DNA from: Ctena decussata
Taxonomy: Eukaryota; Mollusca; Bivalvia; Lucinida; Lucinidae
Length of the DNA: 64,000 bases
NCBI GenBank assembly: GCA_963989385.1
Contig: OZ022514.1
Coordinates: forward strand, 26,267,222-26,331,221
Direction: 5' to 3'
Below, one piece after another: positions 1 through 12,346 of the stretch; positions within the stretch are counted from its first letter, which is position 1, and every line of letters begins with the position of its first letter. The notes under the pieces are model-generated. The model saw only the letters and a list, made by a program, of their open reading frames with translations. It was not told where the DNA came from and made no database searches. The translations under genes were made by a program, and so were the position numbers.

Positions 1-157
1 AAGATGTCCTAAATGGTTATCTAGTTACCGCACGCACAAGACTAGTCGTGAAAAAAATCATCAAAAATGGCATAACTTGGAAACTAAGAAAGGGAGAGCA
101 ACTATTATTGTACGCGTCACTTTGCCCTATCCTAATTCATATTCTTCCTACGAAATT

Positions 158-325
158 AGGAGCGGCTGTAGCGAAGTGGATAACACTCCGGACTACCAAT
201 CCAGGGGTCGCAAGTTCGATCCCCCGCTTCTCTGGTCTTCCGGATGAGACTTTAAACCGAGGTCCCGTCTCCATATGACCTCGTTGTTGGTGGGACGTTA
301 AACCCGAGTTCACTCACTCACTCAC
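158..325 (+). mobile_element. tRNA-derived SINE with perfect target duplication
   Basis: A-box TAGCGAAGTGG (169-179) and B-box GTTCGATCC (214-222), a central part with GATGAGACTTTAAACC and GGGACGTTAAACC, and an (ACTC)n tail. A 12-bp duplication TCCTACGAAATT flanks it at 146-157 and 326-337, so it is a complete insertion. Confidence 0.8.
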
Positions 326-337
326 TCCTACGAAATT

Positions 338-600
338 GCAAGAAGATATCCCAAAGGGTTACTGAGTTATGGTGCACACAAGAATTGTGACGGACAGACA
401 CACGGACGGACAGACACACGGATAGACAGCGCCATGACATATTTTTTTTTCAAAATGGGCGTTTAAAATTTGATATGCGTTACACTAGACTTTGATACTG
501 GCGCAAAACGCCGTGATGCCTTATGTGACAAAAATGTTCAAATAAAGTCATTTTTCAGAGAGAAAAAAAAACAGGCTTAATAAAAGCACACTAAAAGACT
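338..600. other. Repeat tail with GGACAGACACAC motif
   Basis: GGACAGACACACGGA-type simple sequence at 380-430, as commonly ends molluscan repeats. No gene. Confidence 0.4.
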
Positions 601-635
601 GCGTAATACTCCGCCACTGCATACCAGATACAGCT

Positions 636-1360
636 TTTTTATGATTTCATACTTGTTTACAGCTCAAGGTCAGGGGGCAGATAACTATACTGAGATAAAA
701 AAAATTACAATCAGTGGAAGCTATTATTGCTTTGATTATTTAATACATATTTCAGGAAAATCCCTTTCAGTTCTGATGATTTTATACAGATTTTTTTTTC
801 ATGATTACATACCAGTATATAGCCCTGGGTCAGGGGCATATAAACCCTTGAGACAAAATTTTGATCACAACAGGAAGCTTGTATTAATTTGATAATTTGC
901 TGCAAGTTTCCAGAAAATCTCTTGCAATTCTGATTTTTTTTTCATGATTTTATACATGTATATATCCCCATGGCAGGGGTAGATAAACCTGTTGGACTAG
1001 ATTCTGTTTGTAAAAAACAGCTGTAAATAATATTTATATCATTTCTGTGAAATCTCATACATGTAAAGATATACCAAAACTCTGATTTTTTCATGATTTT
1101 ATACATGTATATAGGGCTGTGCCAGGGGAAGATAACCCTTGGAGAGAAAATTTTGATCATGCAGGAAGCTTTTATCGTTTCAATAAGTTGTTGCAAGTTT
1201 CAGGAGAATCACTTTCAACCCTGAGTTTATGTAGATTTTTTCATGATTTTATGCATGTATATAGCCCTGGGGCAGGGGCAGATAATCCTGGTGGACCAAA
1301 TTCTGCTTGCAACAGAAAGGATATATTGTTTCACTCTTTTCTGTGAATTTTCATGACGAT
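636..1360 (+). repeat. Degenerate ~150-bp tandem repeat
   Basis: Five units starting with T-runs followed by CATGATTTTATACATGTATA at about 636, 793, 934, 1087 and 1235 (141-157 bp apart). Each has a CAGGGGCAGATAA block. The short open frames here are repeat accidents. Confidence 0.75.
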
Positions 1361-2090
1361 ATCTCAATGAGTAAAGGAATTACAGACCAAAAGCAATTTT
1401 TGAAACATTGACAAGGGCAATAACTCTGTCCGAAGATTTCGAAATTCGCTCATTAACAATTCCAATCAAGATATTTCCGAGACTAATGCACATGCCAAGT
1501 TTGAAGAAAACTACTCAAGTTATCGAACGGACAGACAGACGCGCGTACGTACGTACGAGAAATGGATGGAGAGACACACGGACAGCATAATATCCCGCCA
1601 CTAACGTGTGGCATGGTCTAATAACTTCATATGATAAACAAATGTTATACACTTGGTCATTTCATAAAAAAATTATGAAACTCACCGAAAGTTTATTTCA
1701 TAAATTCAATATCAAACGACGACAACAATTTTCAAAGAGGGAGACACACACAAAAAATAGACCTGATTAACTTTTAACAAAGTTGAATGCTGATATGCAT
1801 TTGAAAAGAGTATTTTCTCTTATCATAATTTCGAAGATTTTGTACAGAAAGTTTTTTTTTGCGGTTTTCATTGCTGCTTATGAGTGGTAATGATAGGTCT
1901 AGGCATCAAATATTTCAGAGTATCACCTCATTCTTCAGAGTATCACCTTCCATGCATACGTCAATATAATAGAAGGTTTAGAAGTCCTGAGGATACCACT
2001 AAACACATCAAAGTCAAAAGTGTGATGCTGGTGTTGAACTCTTGTTGCCTTTTATGAGCACTAAACTATGAAGACAATTGTTGATAATAT
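1361..2090. other. No gene seen
   Basis: Unique-looking AT-rich DNA. 1515-1585 has GGACAGACAGAC-type simple sequence like that at 380-430. Confidence 0.35.
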
Positions 2091-2263
2091 ATGAAGCAAG
2101 GCAGCTGACTTACTTTCCAGTCCAGTTGATATATTTGCACTTAGCTATCATTTTGAGCCCTTAGCAACCAACTTTTAACATATTTTGAAGCTTTGACTGA
2201 TCTGCATATAAGGAATATCTTTTACCAGAAAGAAACTATGACGAGAACTTTGAGTAATGTTTA

Positions 2264-2336
2264 GCCCTGGTAGCTCAGTGGGTTAAGCGCTGGCCTACTG
2301 ATTTAGCGAACCGGATTCGAATCCCGCTTGAGGCGA
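2264..2336 (+). mobile_element. tRNA-like SINE head
   Basis: A-box TAGCTCAGTGG (2271-2281) and B-box GGATTCGAATCCC (2312-2324), 73 bp. The same family occurs inverted at 18588-18660. The anticodon arm is poor, so a SINE head is likelier than a working tRNA. Confidence 0.6.
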
Positions 2337-2557
2337 GAATTTTTCCTACCATAAATGGGGTTCCATTGCATACAAGACTTTCATTATCCTATTTTCATCA
2401 TCCTGGTATGACTGATATACTGCTGAAAAGGACAAGTCATCCATCAATCGAGTAATGTTCAAAGCACGCTTGACTGACTTATAATATCAGTTGAAAAACA
2501 TATGTATATATATTTGACTCAGGGTTTGGGCCCTCAGCAACCAACAATTAACAGATT

Positions 2558-4280
2558 TGACAAGAGGGCCATGAGGCCCTGAATCGCTCACCTGAACAAT
2601 TGGCAAGGTGGCTTTTACTTATCATGTCTGAAATTCTGCAACACAACAAAACCAACAAAGTGGCATGTGCACCCAGCAAAGACTCAGATCAGCCTTGGCA
2701 TCCACCCAGTCTGATCAGACTCTTAGCTGTCCACATGGAGCTAGCAACAAATTTTTCATTCAATCAACCCCTGGAGGCTCTATATGAAATGTGTTCACAA
2801 TTGGCCCTTTTGCTTTTGAGGAAATGGTTGAAAATGTCAAAATATGAGCGATCTGGATCGAAGGTAAAAAATGACCTTGACCTCTTGTACTCATAATTCT
2901 TCATGAACTCATTAAGACAACTGTATATACCAATTTTTTAGGCCAAAATCTTCAAAACTTTCTATGAAATCTTATGTTCTACCATTTTCCCATATTTGGC
3001 CTTGCTGTAAAAGGTCAAGGTCAACACAAGGTCATAATTTGAACAATCTTGATAGTACTCAAGTACCCAATGCTAAATACAAAGTCTCAAGGCCATCAGT
3101 CAATTGGTTCTGAAGAAGAAGATTTATAAAGGTATTTACCATATATGGGTTTGGCAGCCATGTTGGTCATATGTCCAGGAGCGTTAGAAAATTTTTTCAT
3201 TCCCTTAACCCCTCGAGGCTCTATATGAAATTTGGTTTCAATTGGCCCAGTGGTTTTAGAGCAGATTCTTTGAAATTGTCAACATTTGAGATTTATGGGT
3301 CAAAGGTCAAAGAATGACCTTGACCTCTTGTACTCACATATCTTCATGTTCTCATTAAGAAGATTGTATATACCAATTTTTAGGCCAAAATCTTCAAAAC
3401 TTACCATGAAATCTCATGTGCTAGCATTTTCCGATATTTGACCTTGCCGTAAAAAAGGGCAAGGTCAACCCAGGGTCATAATTTGAACAATCTTGATAGT
3501 ACTTGAGTACCCAATGCTACATACCGAGTTTCAAGGCCATCGGTCTACTGGTTCTGGAGAAGAAGATTTTTAAAGGTTTTTACCATATATGGGCGTGGTG
3601 GCCATGTTGGTCATGTGACCTGGACCGTATGAACAAATTTTCATTCCCTCAACCCCTGGAGGATCTATATGCAATTTAATTACAATTGGCCTAGTTGATT
3701 TTGAGGAGATTGTTTGATATTGTCAAAATATGAGAGTTCTGGGTCAAAGGTCAAAGAATGACCTTGACCTCTTGAACTCATAAATCTTCATGTAGTCATT
3801 ATGATGACTGTACCAATTTTTAGGCCAAATATTCAACAATTTCCAAAAGATCTTATGTTGCAGCATTTTGCCATATAAAAGCATAAGGAAGCAAATTTGA
3901 CCTTACCGTAAAAAAGGCCAAGGTCAACCCAAGGTCATAATTTGAACAATCTTGGTAGTACTCGTGTACCCGATGCTACATACCAAGTTTCAAGGCCATC
4001 GCCCTATTGGTTCTGGAGAAGAAGATTTTTTCAGGTTTTTACCATATATGGGCATGGCAGCCATGTTGGTCATGTGACCAGGACCGTTTGAACAACTTTT
4101 CGTTCCTAAGGTCCCAGGAGGCTCTATATGAAATTTGGTTACAATCGGCCCAGCGGTTTCAGAGGAGAAGATGTTTGAAAGTGTGGACGGACGACGGACG
4201 ACGGACGGACGGACGACGGACAACGGAGCCTTACCATCCTATAAGCTCCCCCGGAGCCGCTGGCTCAGGTGAGCTAAAAA
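2558..4280 (+). mobile_element. Nested element with terminal GCTCACCTGA inverted repeat
   Basis: Begins near GAGGGCCATGAGGCCCTGAA with GCTCACCTGA at 2586-2595 and ends with TCAGGTGAGC at 4265-4274. Inside are about four tandem units of 441-459 bp (CTCTATATGAAAT marks at about 2774, 3215, 3659, 4118) and a GGACGACGGAC-rich tract at 4180-4225. The flanking 175-bp units resume across it. There is no transposase. 2648-2745 matches part of a MITE found at 56571-56745. Confidence 0.65.
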
Positions 4281-6230
4281 AATGGGTGAATTTCAAAAAG
4301 AATATCTATTATATGCAACAAACTATGACAATAGCTATCAGTAAAGTTAAGAGCACGTCAGATTGACTTTTAAATTTTGTTTCAAAAAAATTATTTATGC
4401 ATCCATAGCAACCAATTTGTGCTCTTAGCAACAAACTCTAACAGATTTGACACTTTAGAGGGAATCCCCACCCAAATATATTCTCTTTTATGTTTTCTTT
4501 GTCAGCATGTGTAAGTTAACTTGAAGCAGAAGGACTCTTGCTCTTGCAGTTTGTTGAAACACATACGGGTATGTATTATTGTCCATAGCAACCAGTTTGA
4601 GCCCCTAGCAATGGCCCTTTAAATGGTGTGAGACTAAGGATCAAGAAATGTTGTTTGTGAACTCTGAAGGCATTTCTGAATGATATTTCAAGCCCAGCAG
4701 CCCAGTGAATTTTACAATCAGTTAAGAAAATCTATATATTTGTCCTCCCGTCCTTGGCAACCATTTTGAGCCCCAAGCAAACCAACTGTTAACAGATTTG
4801 TTACTTTGCAGTGTTCAGAGTAAATAATTATGAGCTAAGTTTTGGCCCCTAGCAATGACCTTCTATCGGATGTGAAAGTTTTGATGGAATTCCATGTTGA
4901 ATATCTTTATTCACCATCAAACTTTGAAATCTCTGAAGCACAGCTAAAACCTGTCAACGGACATATCCTTTGAAGCTAGATGAAGCCTAAAGCAACCATT
5001 TCTTTGCAGATTTAGAACCTTTTATTGGATTCACGAATAATATTGTTGATATCCGACAAGGAATTCAGACCTTATCAAATAAAGTTTAAAGCACGGTTTT
5101 TTGATTTTCAAGATCTGTTGAAAACCATGTGGATATATAGCCCTAAGCAACCACCTACTAACAGACTTAAAATGGTTTCTGCATTTAAAAAATAATACCT
5201 TCTGTGTGTAACAAGTTAAACCAAAACGTCGCAGTAAACATAAAAGTTAATGACCATCTATTTTTACCTATTTTCTATATTTTCATAATTATAAAACAAG
5301 ACAGAAAAAAACCAAAGCTTGCAGCAAACTAGGAGCCCTTAATGCTAGAATTACAACAAATATGCATATGTTAATGTGGGCAATGTTGATCCTTATCTGA
5401 GCTGTTGGTTAAACAGTTACATAGCTTTATTTTAATTTTAACTTACAGTTGTCTCCTTAATTCATATATTCCGTTGCACACGGGTATTTTTTGAAACACA
5501 GTTACTATTTTCAAATATGAAGATGGTTGCAAAGGGCTAACACTGGTTGCTAAAGTCTAAAAGTCAAACAACTGTGCTTTAAACCTTATTTATAAAGGTC
5601 CAAATATCTTGTTAAGCTTAAGTAGTGTTCTTTGGGAATCCAGTAAAAGGTTTAAAATCTGCAAATATATTGTTGCTAAGTGCCCCAATTTGTTGCTAAG
5701 GATAATTAAATACACATATCATTCGACAAGTTTTACAGGTCAAGCAGCTGTGCTTCAGATATTTCTGAGTCTGTGCTCAATAAAGATATTTCTCATCGAA
5801 TTCCGTCAAAAACTTCACATCTGATAGAAGGTGGTTGCTAAGGGCAAATAGTGGTTGCTATGGACGAGTCTAAACAGAGTTTCTAAGCATTATTTATAAA
5901 ACTATGATGTGTGCTTAAAACTATTAAGTGGAATTGTCTACATTAAACATTGCAAAGGAAGACATTGCTGTGTTGATTTTATTCAAAGTTCCAAATCTGT
6001 TAAAAGTTGTTGGTTGCTAAGGGCTCAAAAGGGTTGCCAAGGACAAATATGTGCACATACTTTTCAACTGATTCGAAAAAAATCAACAGCCTACTGGACA
6101 TCAAATATCATTTACGTGTCTTCAGAGTTTATTGCTCACAATGGTCATTCCATGCACAGCTCAGTCCTAAGTCTTACATTGTTTAAAGGCTGTTGCTAAG
6201 GGCTCAGACTGGTTGCTATGGACAATAATA

Positions 6231-7404
6231 CATGTGTGTTTCAACTGATTGCATAAAAGAGTCCTTGTAGTTCAATATAAGTACATGTATAGCTCAAAGC
6301 TGACCAAATCAACTGCTTATCTCACTCAATTTTTCATTGTGTTCCAAGTGGGTGGGGTAATTTACCCCCTGTATTATACGTTATTTTCATGCCTATCATA
6401 TTTTTTTTACAAATTTAGGTATTTCAACTGAAGTCTATTTGTATTTTCAGTCAGTCTACAGAACTGTTATTGAAAAAATAAAGAAATCTGCTGTTGTTTA
6501 TAAGTTTGTGAAAAATCCATATTTTGGATTTTTGAATAGGTAGTCATCTTTTGACTTTCTTTATTCTAGTTTGTTAAATATACCCATTCCAATTTTTACA
6601 TATATGAATCAGTGATAGTGGAGCTACAATATATTGAAAAATTATAAAAATCTATTGCTGCGTTTTTTACATATTTTGTTTCAAATTATCCCATTTTTGA
6701 GCAATTTTTTGTTTTGGTGTTTTTGTGAATACAGCTTAACTTCAGCACCTAAAAGCTCAACATATCTTCAGAACTATGCGTCTAAGACTATAGTTATTTT
6801 CAAAATCAAGGTTTATGCTTTGGTCTAGTATAAAGATGTTTGGTAAAATCATGTTCTATGTTCATGTTATGATTGTCTGAATTTCATGCTTTTTGTACAT
6901 TTACAAGAAGGAAAATAGTCATTTTTGAGAAAAAAGTGAACTTTGCGTTGCCATGGCAACCAAAGCACCGCAGATCGGAAATGATGCCATTTTTACCGGT
7001 TATATGACATAACAAGTTTATATGATAAGTTTCATCAAAATCTAAGAGATGCCATTTCCCGGCCACTTTGATGCTTACAGAGAATGACTCTTAAGCGTTT
7101 AGATTTCTGAAAAAGTAAATAATATTTTTATGTTTATGTATGATTCACAGTGCAGCTCATGCAATGTGCTCTTTTATCTCGTTCGTGTCAATGGCTCTGG
7201 CAAACCTTACATATCCGACATCATTAACGACAGTTGTTCGTTTGTTTATCGTCATTCGACAAAATAAAAAATAATAATAAAAAAAATGGTCCACAATGCT
7301 CTGACAAATCCTTAAAGAAAACATGGCACTAATTTTATGTATGTTGATAACATGTACCTTATTTAATTATGTATTGTTCTGCATCATTTCATATTGTTTT
7401 ACAG
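6231..7404. other. AT-rich, no exon seen
   Basis: Upstream of the repeat-protein exon. No convincing coding segment or promoter was identified. Confidence 0.35.
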
Positions 7405-7467
7405 ATATGGGAGGCTCAATGAAGTTTCCAAGCTTGACTCAGTCAGACATAGCTGATGATACCACAG
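7405..7467 (+). CDS. Exon of a 14-residue-repeat acidic protein
   Basis: A polypyrimidine tract and TTTTACAG precede 7405, and a GTAAAT donor follows 7467. The 63-nt exon reads through an in-frame ATG at 7407, giving MGGSMKFPSLTQSDIADDTT, and ends in phase 1. The next exon (8991) starts with a close copy of the same peptide (GSGPFPSLTIHEIVDEAT), so the exons look duplicated. The phases match exactly (G plus GC). The ATG could be the start codon after a non-coding exon, or the frame could come from an unseen upstream exon. No signal peptide is visible from this ATG. Confidence 0.55.
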
Positions 7468-8990
7468 GTAAATTTATAAGTGACGTTTTGTGTCGTTTTT
7501 GTGACATCATTATCTATATAAAGGACGTCTGGACGATTGAATGGCAATCAATACTTGTCATCTTGTGCTGCGAATCTCTTCTTCATTTGGTGTCCAGAAT
7601 AGTGTGGCATTTACTAGTTTTGCCAAGCAACAGCAGTAATAATTTGCATTTGGTGATCATGCAGATAAAAACGTATACATATTTATTAATATTTTTAATT
7701 TGACTAATGTGATTTCGGCTAAGTCTGTACTGCAGAACTTGCCGATTTCTAATCAGAGTTTTAAATTAGTTAGTGTTAGTTCGTATTTGATTATATTAGT
7801 ATTAATTTAGACATCATACCTGTCCGCGGTGGATTGTTGCGGAATGATATACTGGGGATGAGTGATAAGTCCCCACCCGTAAGCTAGAGTGACTTGAAGC
7901 GAAAGTCCAGTAAGCAATAACTTGCTGATCTTTGAACGTCTAATACATAAAGACCATTTCCATCAAAACCATTTAACTGTTGCATAAGACGATTCGGACT
8001 GTTTTGAATATCTCTAGCCTCAGAAAGCAAAATAATAATGTAACACCATAGCAGTCTTTGTCAGGAGAGCTATTGCTGCAAAACTCCTACTTTATCGATC
8101 AAAGACAACGAGATGATTTTTCGTAAGGCATTAACAAATTTCGAAGTCAAATATAATAACATTTCATCGTGTGCTGCAAATAAGTAAATAGAAAAGTCCA
8201 GGGTATGCCACAGTCACAAACCGCAGCCAGCCCATGACACCAAGAGGAAGAGAACAAGGACAAATACATACACACGAAACAAACAAATGCTCGAGAAGCA
8301 TAAAAACAGCTCCCTCTTCCCAAAGCAAGGGGAATCTGAACAAACACAGAAACGAGGACAAAGAGCAAACGAAGAGTTTAAAACACAAAGCGCCTAATGG
8401 TATACACCACAAAGCAACATATAATTAAGACAAACATAGGTACTGCTTCCTTAGAATAGACCACCGGGGATTTAAAAAGCCTTTTTACTGCCAACCCTGC
8501 GAAACGTTTTTTAATGCAGAGATTATGAAGAAATTGTAGACCAGGAGAGTTCGCAAATATGGATATCGAACTTATTGTTGGTTTCATCATTTTGCTCTGA
8601 GTATAGGAATGGTGCTTATATCAATGTTTTTATAGACTTGGTGTTTTAATACCATTCATTTTACAAAATTTAGCGTTATTATCTGTATGACAGCATTCTT
8701 AAATACACCTTATTAATTCGTGTAAAAATACGTTATTACTTGCAATTTAACCTGGCTAAAGGGGTCACTCTGTTGAGGGGACAACTATTATTAATACTTT
8801 GAGTCCGTTGAACTATGTTTACCTTCATTTAGAGGTGATCTGTCTTAACCAGCCAGTTTTATGTATCCCTTTGTGTGACTCCTTAATGCAGTTTCGACGG
8901 TTAAAATAATAAAACAAGAGATCAAATACAGGGTAAACCGCTGGTAAAATCTTTTTCATTGATTGCTGCAGTCTGTTCCTTTCTTTTTAG
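7468..8990 (+). other. Intron of the repeat-protein gene
   Basis: GT-AG intron of 1,523 bp. The stretch 8160-8430 is A- and C-rich on the plus strand, with open frames on both strands but no recognisable protein. It resembles the composition of 11290-11870 and may be a transposon remnant. Confidence 0.45.
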
Positions 8991-9469
8991 GCTCAGGGCC
9001 GTTTCCAAGTTTGACTATTCATGAAATAGTAGATGAAGCCACAGAAGATAGCCTTAAGGGTTCAAAACTAGACCTAAATGAAGGGACTGATAGCGCAAGA
9101 CATTCCAATGAATACATCACTGCCACCACAGACAGCCCTAAGTATTCAAGAGAAGCCCTACATCAAGCCACTGATGGTACTGAACAGGCTAATGGATACG
9201 TGACAGCCACTATAGACAACCATAAATGCTCAACAGAAGATGTTCAGGGACCCACAGATAGCACTGACTATGTAAATATCGCCACAGATAGTCCTAAAGG
9301 AGAAACAGAAGACTTGTTGAATAATACCACTGAGAGCACTAAACAATCTACCGATCACTTAAATGATGTCACTGATAAGATTAATGATTTGGTAGAAAAC
9401 ACAGATGACGCCACAGTCAGCGCTAAGAGTTCAGAAGGAAAGGAAAAAGAAGACACAGATTACCTGTAA
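8991..9469 (+). CDS. Terminal exon, 14-residue-repeat Thr/Ser/Asp-rich protein
   Basis: The acceptor TTCTTTTTAG ends at 8990. A 158-codon open frame runs to TAA at 9467-9469. After the FPSLT head, the protein is about ten copies of a 14-residue repeat. Most begin T-D-S, several continue P-K-x-S, and many have an aliphatic residue near position 10-11. A few units are 10 or 15 residues. Composition is strongly acidic and hydrophilic, with only one Cys and very few aromatics, and there is no membrane segment. I do not recognise the family. The look is of an extended or weakly amphipathic helical repeat protein. Function is unknown. Confidence 0.62.
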
Positions 9470-11886
9470 TGTTAACGAAATTTAGTCTGGGCGTCGCGTG
9501 AAATGTTCATTAAGTGCTTGTGAATAGTAATTGCTAAAATCAGTAGTATATCTGCGAAAACTGTCGAGTTTTAACTGTATAGGTTCCAAAAGATTTCTAG
9601 AATTTTTTGTGAATAAGTAAGACTCTGTTCATACTGTGTGAATCCGCAGGCTGAGTGTTCTTCCTGTTCTCCCAAGTCATAAGGTATCATTTCAGACGTC
9701 GCCCACATGCTTACTGACGCTAGGATGTGTTCAGCTTCATTCTAAAAGCATACTCTTGGTATTTCGTTTTAGTATCACACAAAATATATAAACACTAGTC
9801 AACAAAACAAAGAAATACAACCGAAACCCCCGGAAAACAGAAAGCTAAATTGGCAGTCTTTGATAGAAAGCTAACCAAGATGCTATTTTTAATAAATGGA
9901 AAATATGAAATCAACAGAGGAAACATGATGACAGTGACTATTTGCTAGAAAATTCCTAGATATCAAAGAAATCGTATTTTGGAAAATTCATACATATAAA
10001 TATTTAATGCGTCCCTGAAGTCATTCCTCTTAGTCATCTGAAACTCGTGTACTATCATTTTCTCATCCATCGGGCAAGAATATTCCTTTTAGAGGTGTAT
10101 GAGATTTTTCTATCTCGGCCTGCTATCTCAGCCTAGGCTCCAGACAGTAGTCTCAAAATGCCAATCATTGCTATGTAGTGCAGGTCAATTAATTTAAAAT
10201 TCAACAATCCACTTGCTACTACCTGTCATGTAGAATTGCATGCAAAATGAAATTAGTAGCCAGTGATGTGCATGAGGTGTCGCTGTTAATTTTCTGATAG
10301 CTGCAAGTTATGAAAATTGTTCGCACTGGAAGTGAAATTAATACCTATGTCAGAATAATGAAAAGGAAATTTAGTTGAAGTTTGTAGGAATGGCTTCAAC
10401 AAGAAGCTAGGAAATTCAATGAATATCCATCTGTTCGATAAAATAAAATGAGTGAAAAAATAATCAATAATGAGATTGAGGCCGCGGAAAGGAAATCTTA
10501 GGCTCGTTTTCAGATTATTAAGTTTTATGCCCGACAAGCCTTGTATTAGACTTAATGATCCGAAAACTACCCTGAGATTACCTTGTCTCGGCCTGAGCCC
10601 GTCATATATTTGTATTATGAAACCAACGCCACTTTTTATATGTCACACTCTATCCACATTAATTCCAAATGTATTTCAAAGCTACTTATGTACTTATTAA
10701 TAATTGGACATTAAATCTGTTGAAACGAATTGATGTCTTATTTTGTCTCTAGACGCAAACCCTTATGAGGTATTTATTTATACTTGTATATACATGTATC
10801 ATTAATTACTTTTTAGGCTAGACAGACCTGTATTTGACCCTTTATATGACAATGTCAGTTTTGGAAAAGAAAACACAATTGCTGTGTATTTCCTGCAAAA
10901 CACATCTGTTTTTTCTGGATAGTGACTTTATGCGATAAAAGCGTGCAGTGGTTAATTTCAGGCATCTTATTTTTTACTTTTGAATTGGATTACATGTAGC
11001 AGAAGCAAAATAATTAATTTTCTTTCACAGTGAAAAATGTATACATGCATGAAAGTCAGTGCGAGTTTACATACATGTAAATGATGAAGCACTTTTGGCC
11101 ACTGATTGTAGCTTTCGCCATGCAAACGATGCACAACGCTCATTCTTATGTAATCCATACAGGGACTACGGAAAGGTATGGAATCAGACTTGTCTCCTGT
11201 TTTAGTGATTACATAATCCTACGGCTGTCTGCATTGTATATTATATGTCAACATTTTATTCATAAGGCGATCACGCATCACCGTATATATGCAATTATCT
11301 AAAAAAATGTACGCTCATGCGCCTGAAAATAACGATTCCCAAGAAGGTCCACAACAATAAATCACACCCCACGTAAAACATCGAAAGAAGAGGAATTGTT
11401 ATTAACCCTTTCAGAAAGCCGAGAAGAGTAAGTAGGAAAATTCGAAGGAAATGACAAATGTACAATTTAATCCCAGATCCCAACAAAGACACCATGCGGG
11501 AAAAACAGCACCAAATAAGACACCATCACAGACATCACCTGCGACAGACATGTGAATATCAATTTCCCATTTAGGCTACCATCGGGCTAGCCTTAACATC
11601 CCAAACAATATATCAATAACAGACAAAGCGACAATCAATGTAAAAAACCAAGAACCCGATTTCGGAACATTTTCTAACAGTGCAGACCCAGTTCAGAGAT
11701 CGCAGAACCTGGCGTCTGATCAGAGCCTACACTATTTGCATATTCACGACAACAGAGACGCCTGCGATGAGAACAAAAAGGAAATACAGCTGAAAAGCCG
11801 CCTTGGCACTGTCAATAGTAGGACTCCTGGCAGTAAAGCCCAAGCCCCTCCCACCCAATCCCACCCCGCACTTAAACATAATTTGC
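9470..11886. other. Intergenic, no gene seen
   Basis: Begins with the 3' untranslated region of the repeat-protein gene. No clear AATAAA nearby. 11290-11870 is A- and C-rich with fragmentary frames, similar in composition to 8160-8430, and is possibly an old transposon. Confidence 0.35.
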
Positions 11887-12105
11887 AGGGGCCGTATTTA
11901 TAAAACGACTTAGGTCGTTGCTATGCTGTTGCTAAGGCTAAATTTCTATGAAGCAAATTTTCTTCAGCTATGAAATTTGCTCTGGAAGAACAGTCTTTTT
12001 CAGACTACTCCTCCAGAGCAAATTTCATAGTTGTAGGGAATTTTCTTCATAGAAATTCAGCCTTAGCAACAGCATAGCAACCACTTAGATCGTTTTATAA
12101 ATATG
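11887..12105. mobile_element. Foldback MITE
   Basis: About 219 bp, two arms of about 95 bp from GGCCGTATTTATAAAACGAC to its inverted counterpart. The arms include GTTGCTATGCTGTTGCTAAG and its complement. A second, interrupted copy is at 18849-19113. Confidence 0.8.
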
Positions 12106-12304
12106 GTCAAAGGGATTTTACATCGTTGTGTACGAATGGCAGCACTCATATACCACAACCACTTAAGAACGTTTGGTGAGTCAAAAATCCAGCAACACAG
12201 CTCCTTGGATCTGAAAGGGCAGTAAAACTGCAACCGACGGACCTAACGACTGCAACACTATTTTGAAAGGTTGATTGTTTATGTCTTTCATTTACTTTTG
12301 TCAA

Positions 12305-12305
<1 letters not shown>

Positions 12306-12342
<37 letters not shown>
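12306..12342. repeat. (TG)n microsatellite
   Basis: An uninterrupted TG tract of about 35 bp. Confidence 0.95.

Positions 12343-12346
<4 letters not shown>

Larger units (their letters stand above)
2090..6230. repeat. Large foldback of ~175-bp units
   Basis: The left arm has units with CCATAGCAACC and CCCTTAGCAACCAA (about 2160, 2530, 4410, 4590, 4755, 5145). The right arm has their reverse complements (GGTTGCTAAGGGC, GGTTGCTATGGAC) at about 5525, 5680, 5830, 6010 and 6190. The turn is near 5250-5400. The left arm is interrupted by an inserted element (2558-4280) and a SINE head (2264). Confidence 0.65.

Noticed and set aside
2264..2336. Functional tRNA gene
   Set aside because: A and B boxes are present, but I cannot fold a good acceptor and anticodon arm, and the same family occurs at 18588-18660 as a dispersed repeat.
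7323..7703. 126-codon frame around the 7405 exon taken as a single-exon gene
   Set aside because: Only 7405-7467 has splice signals and homology to the next exon. The flanking codons are intronic and hydrophobic by chance.
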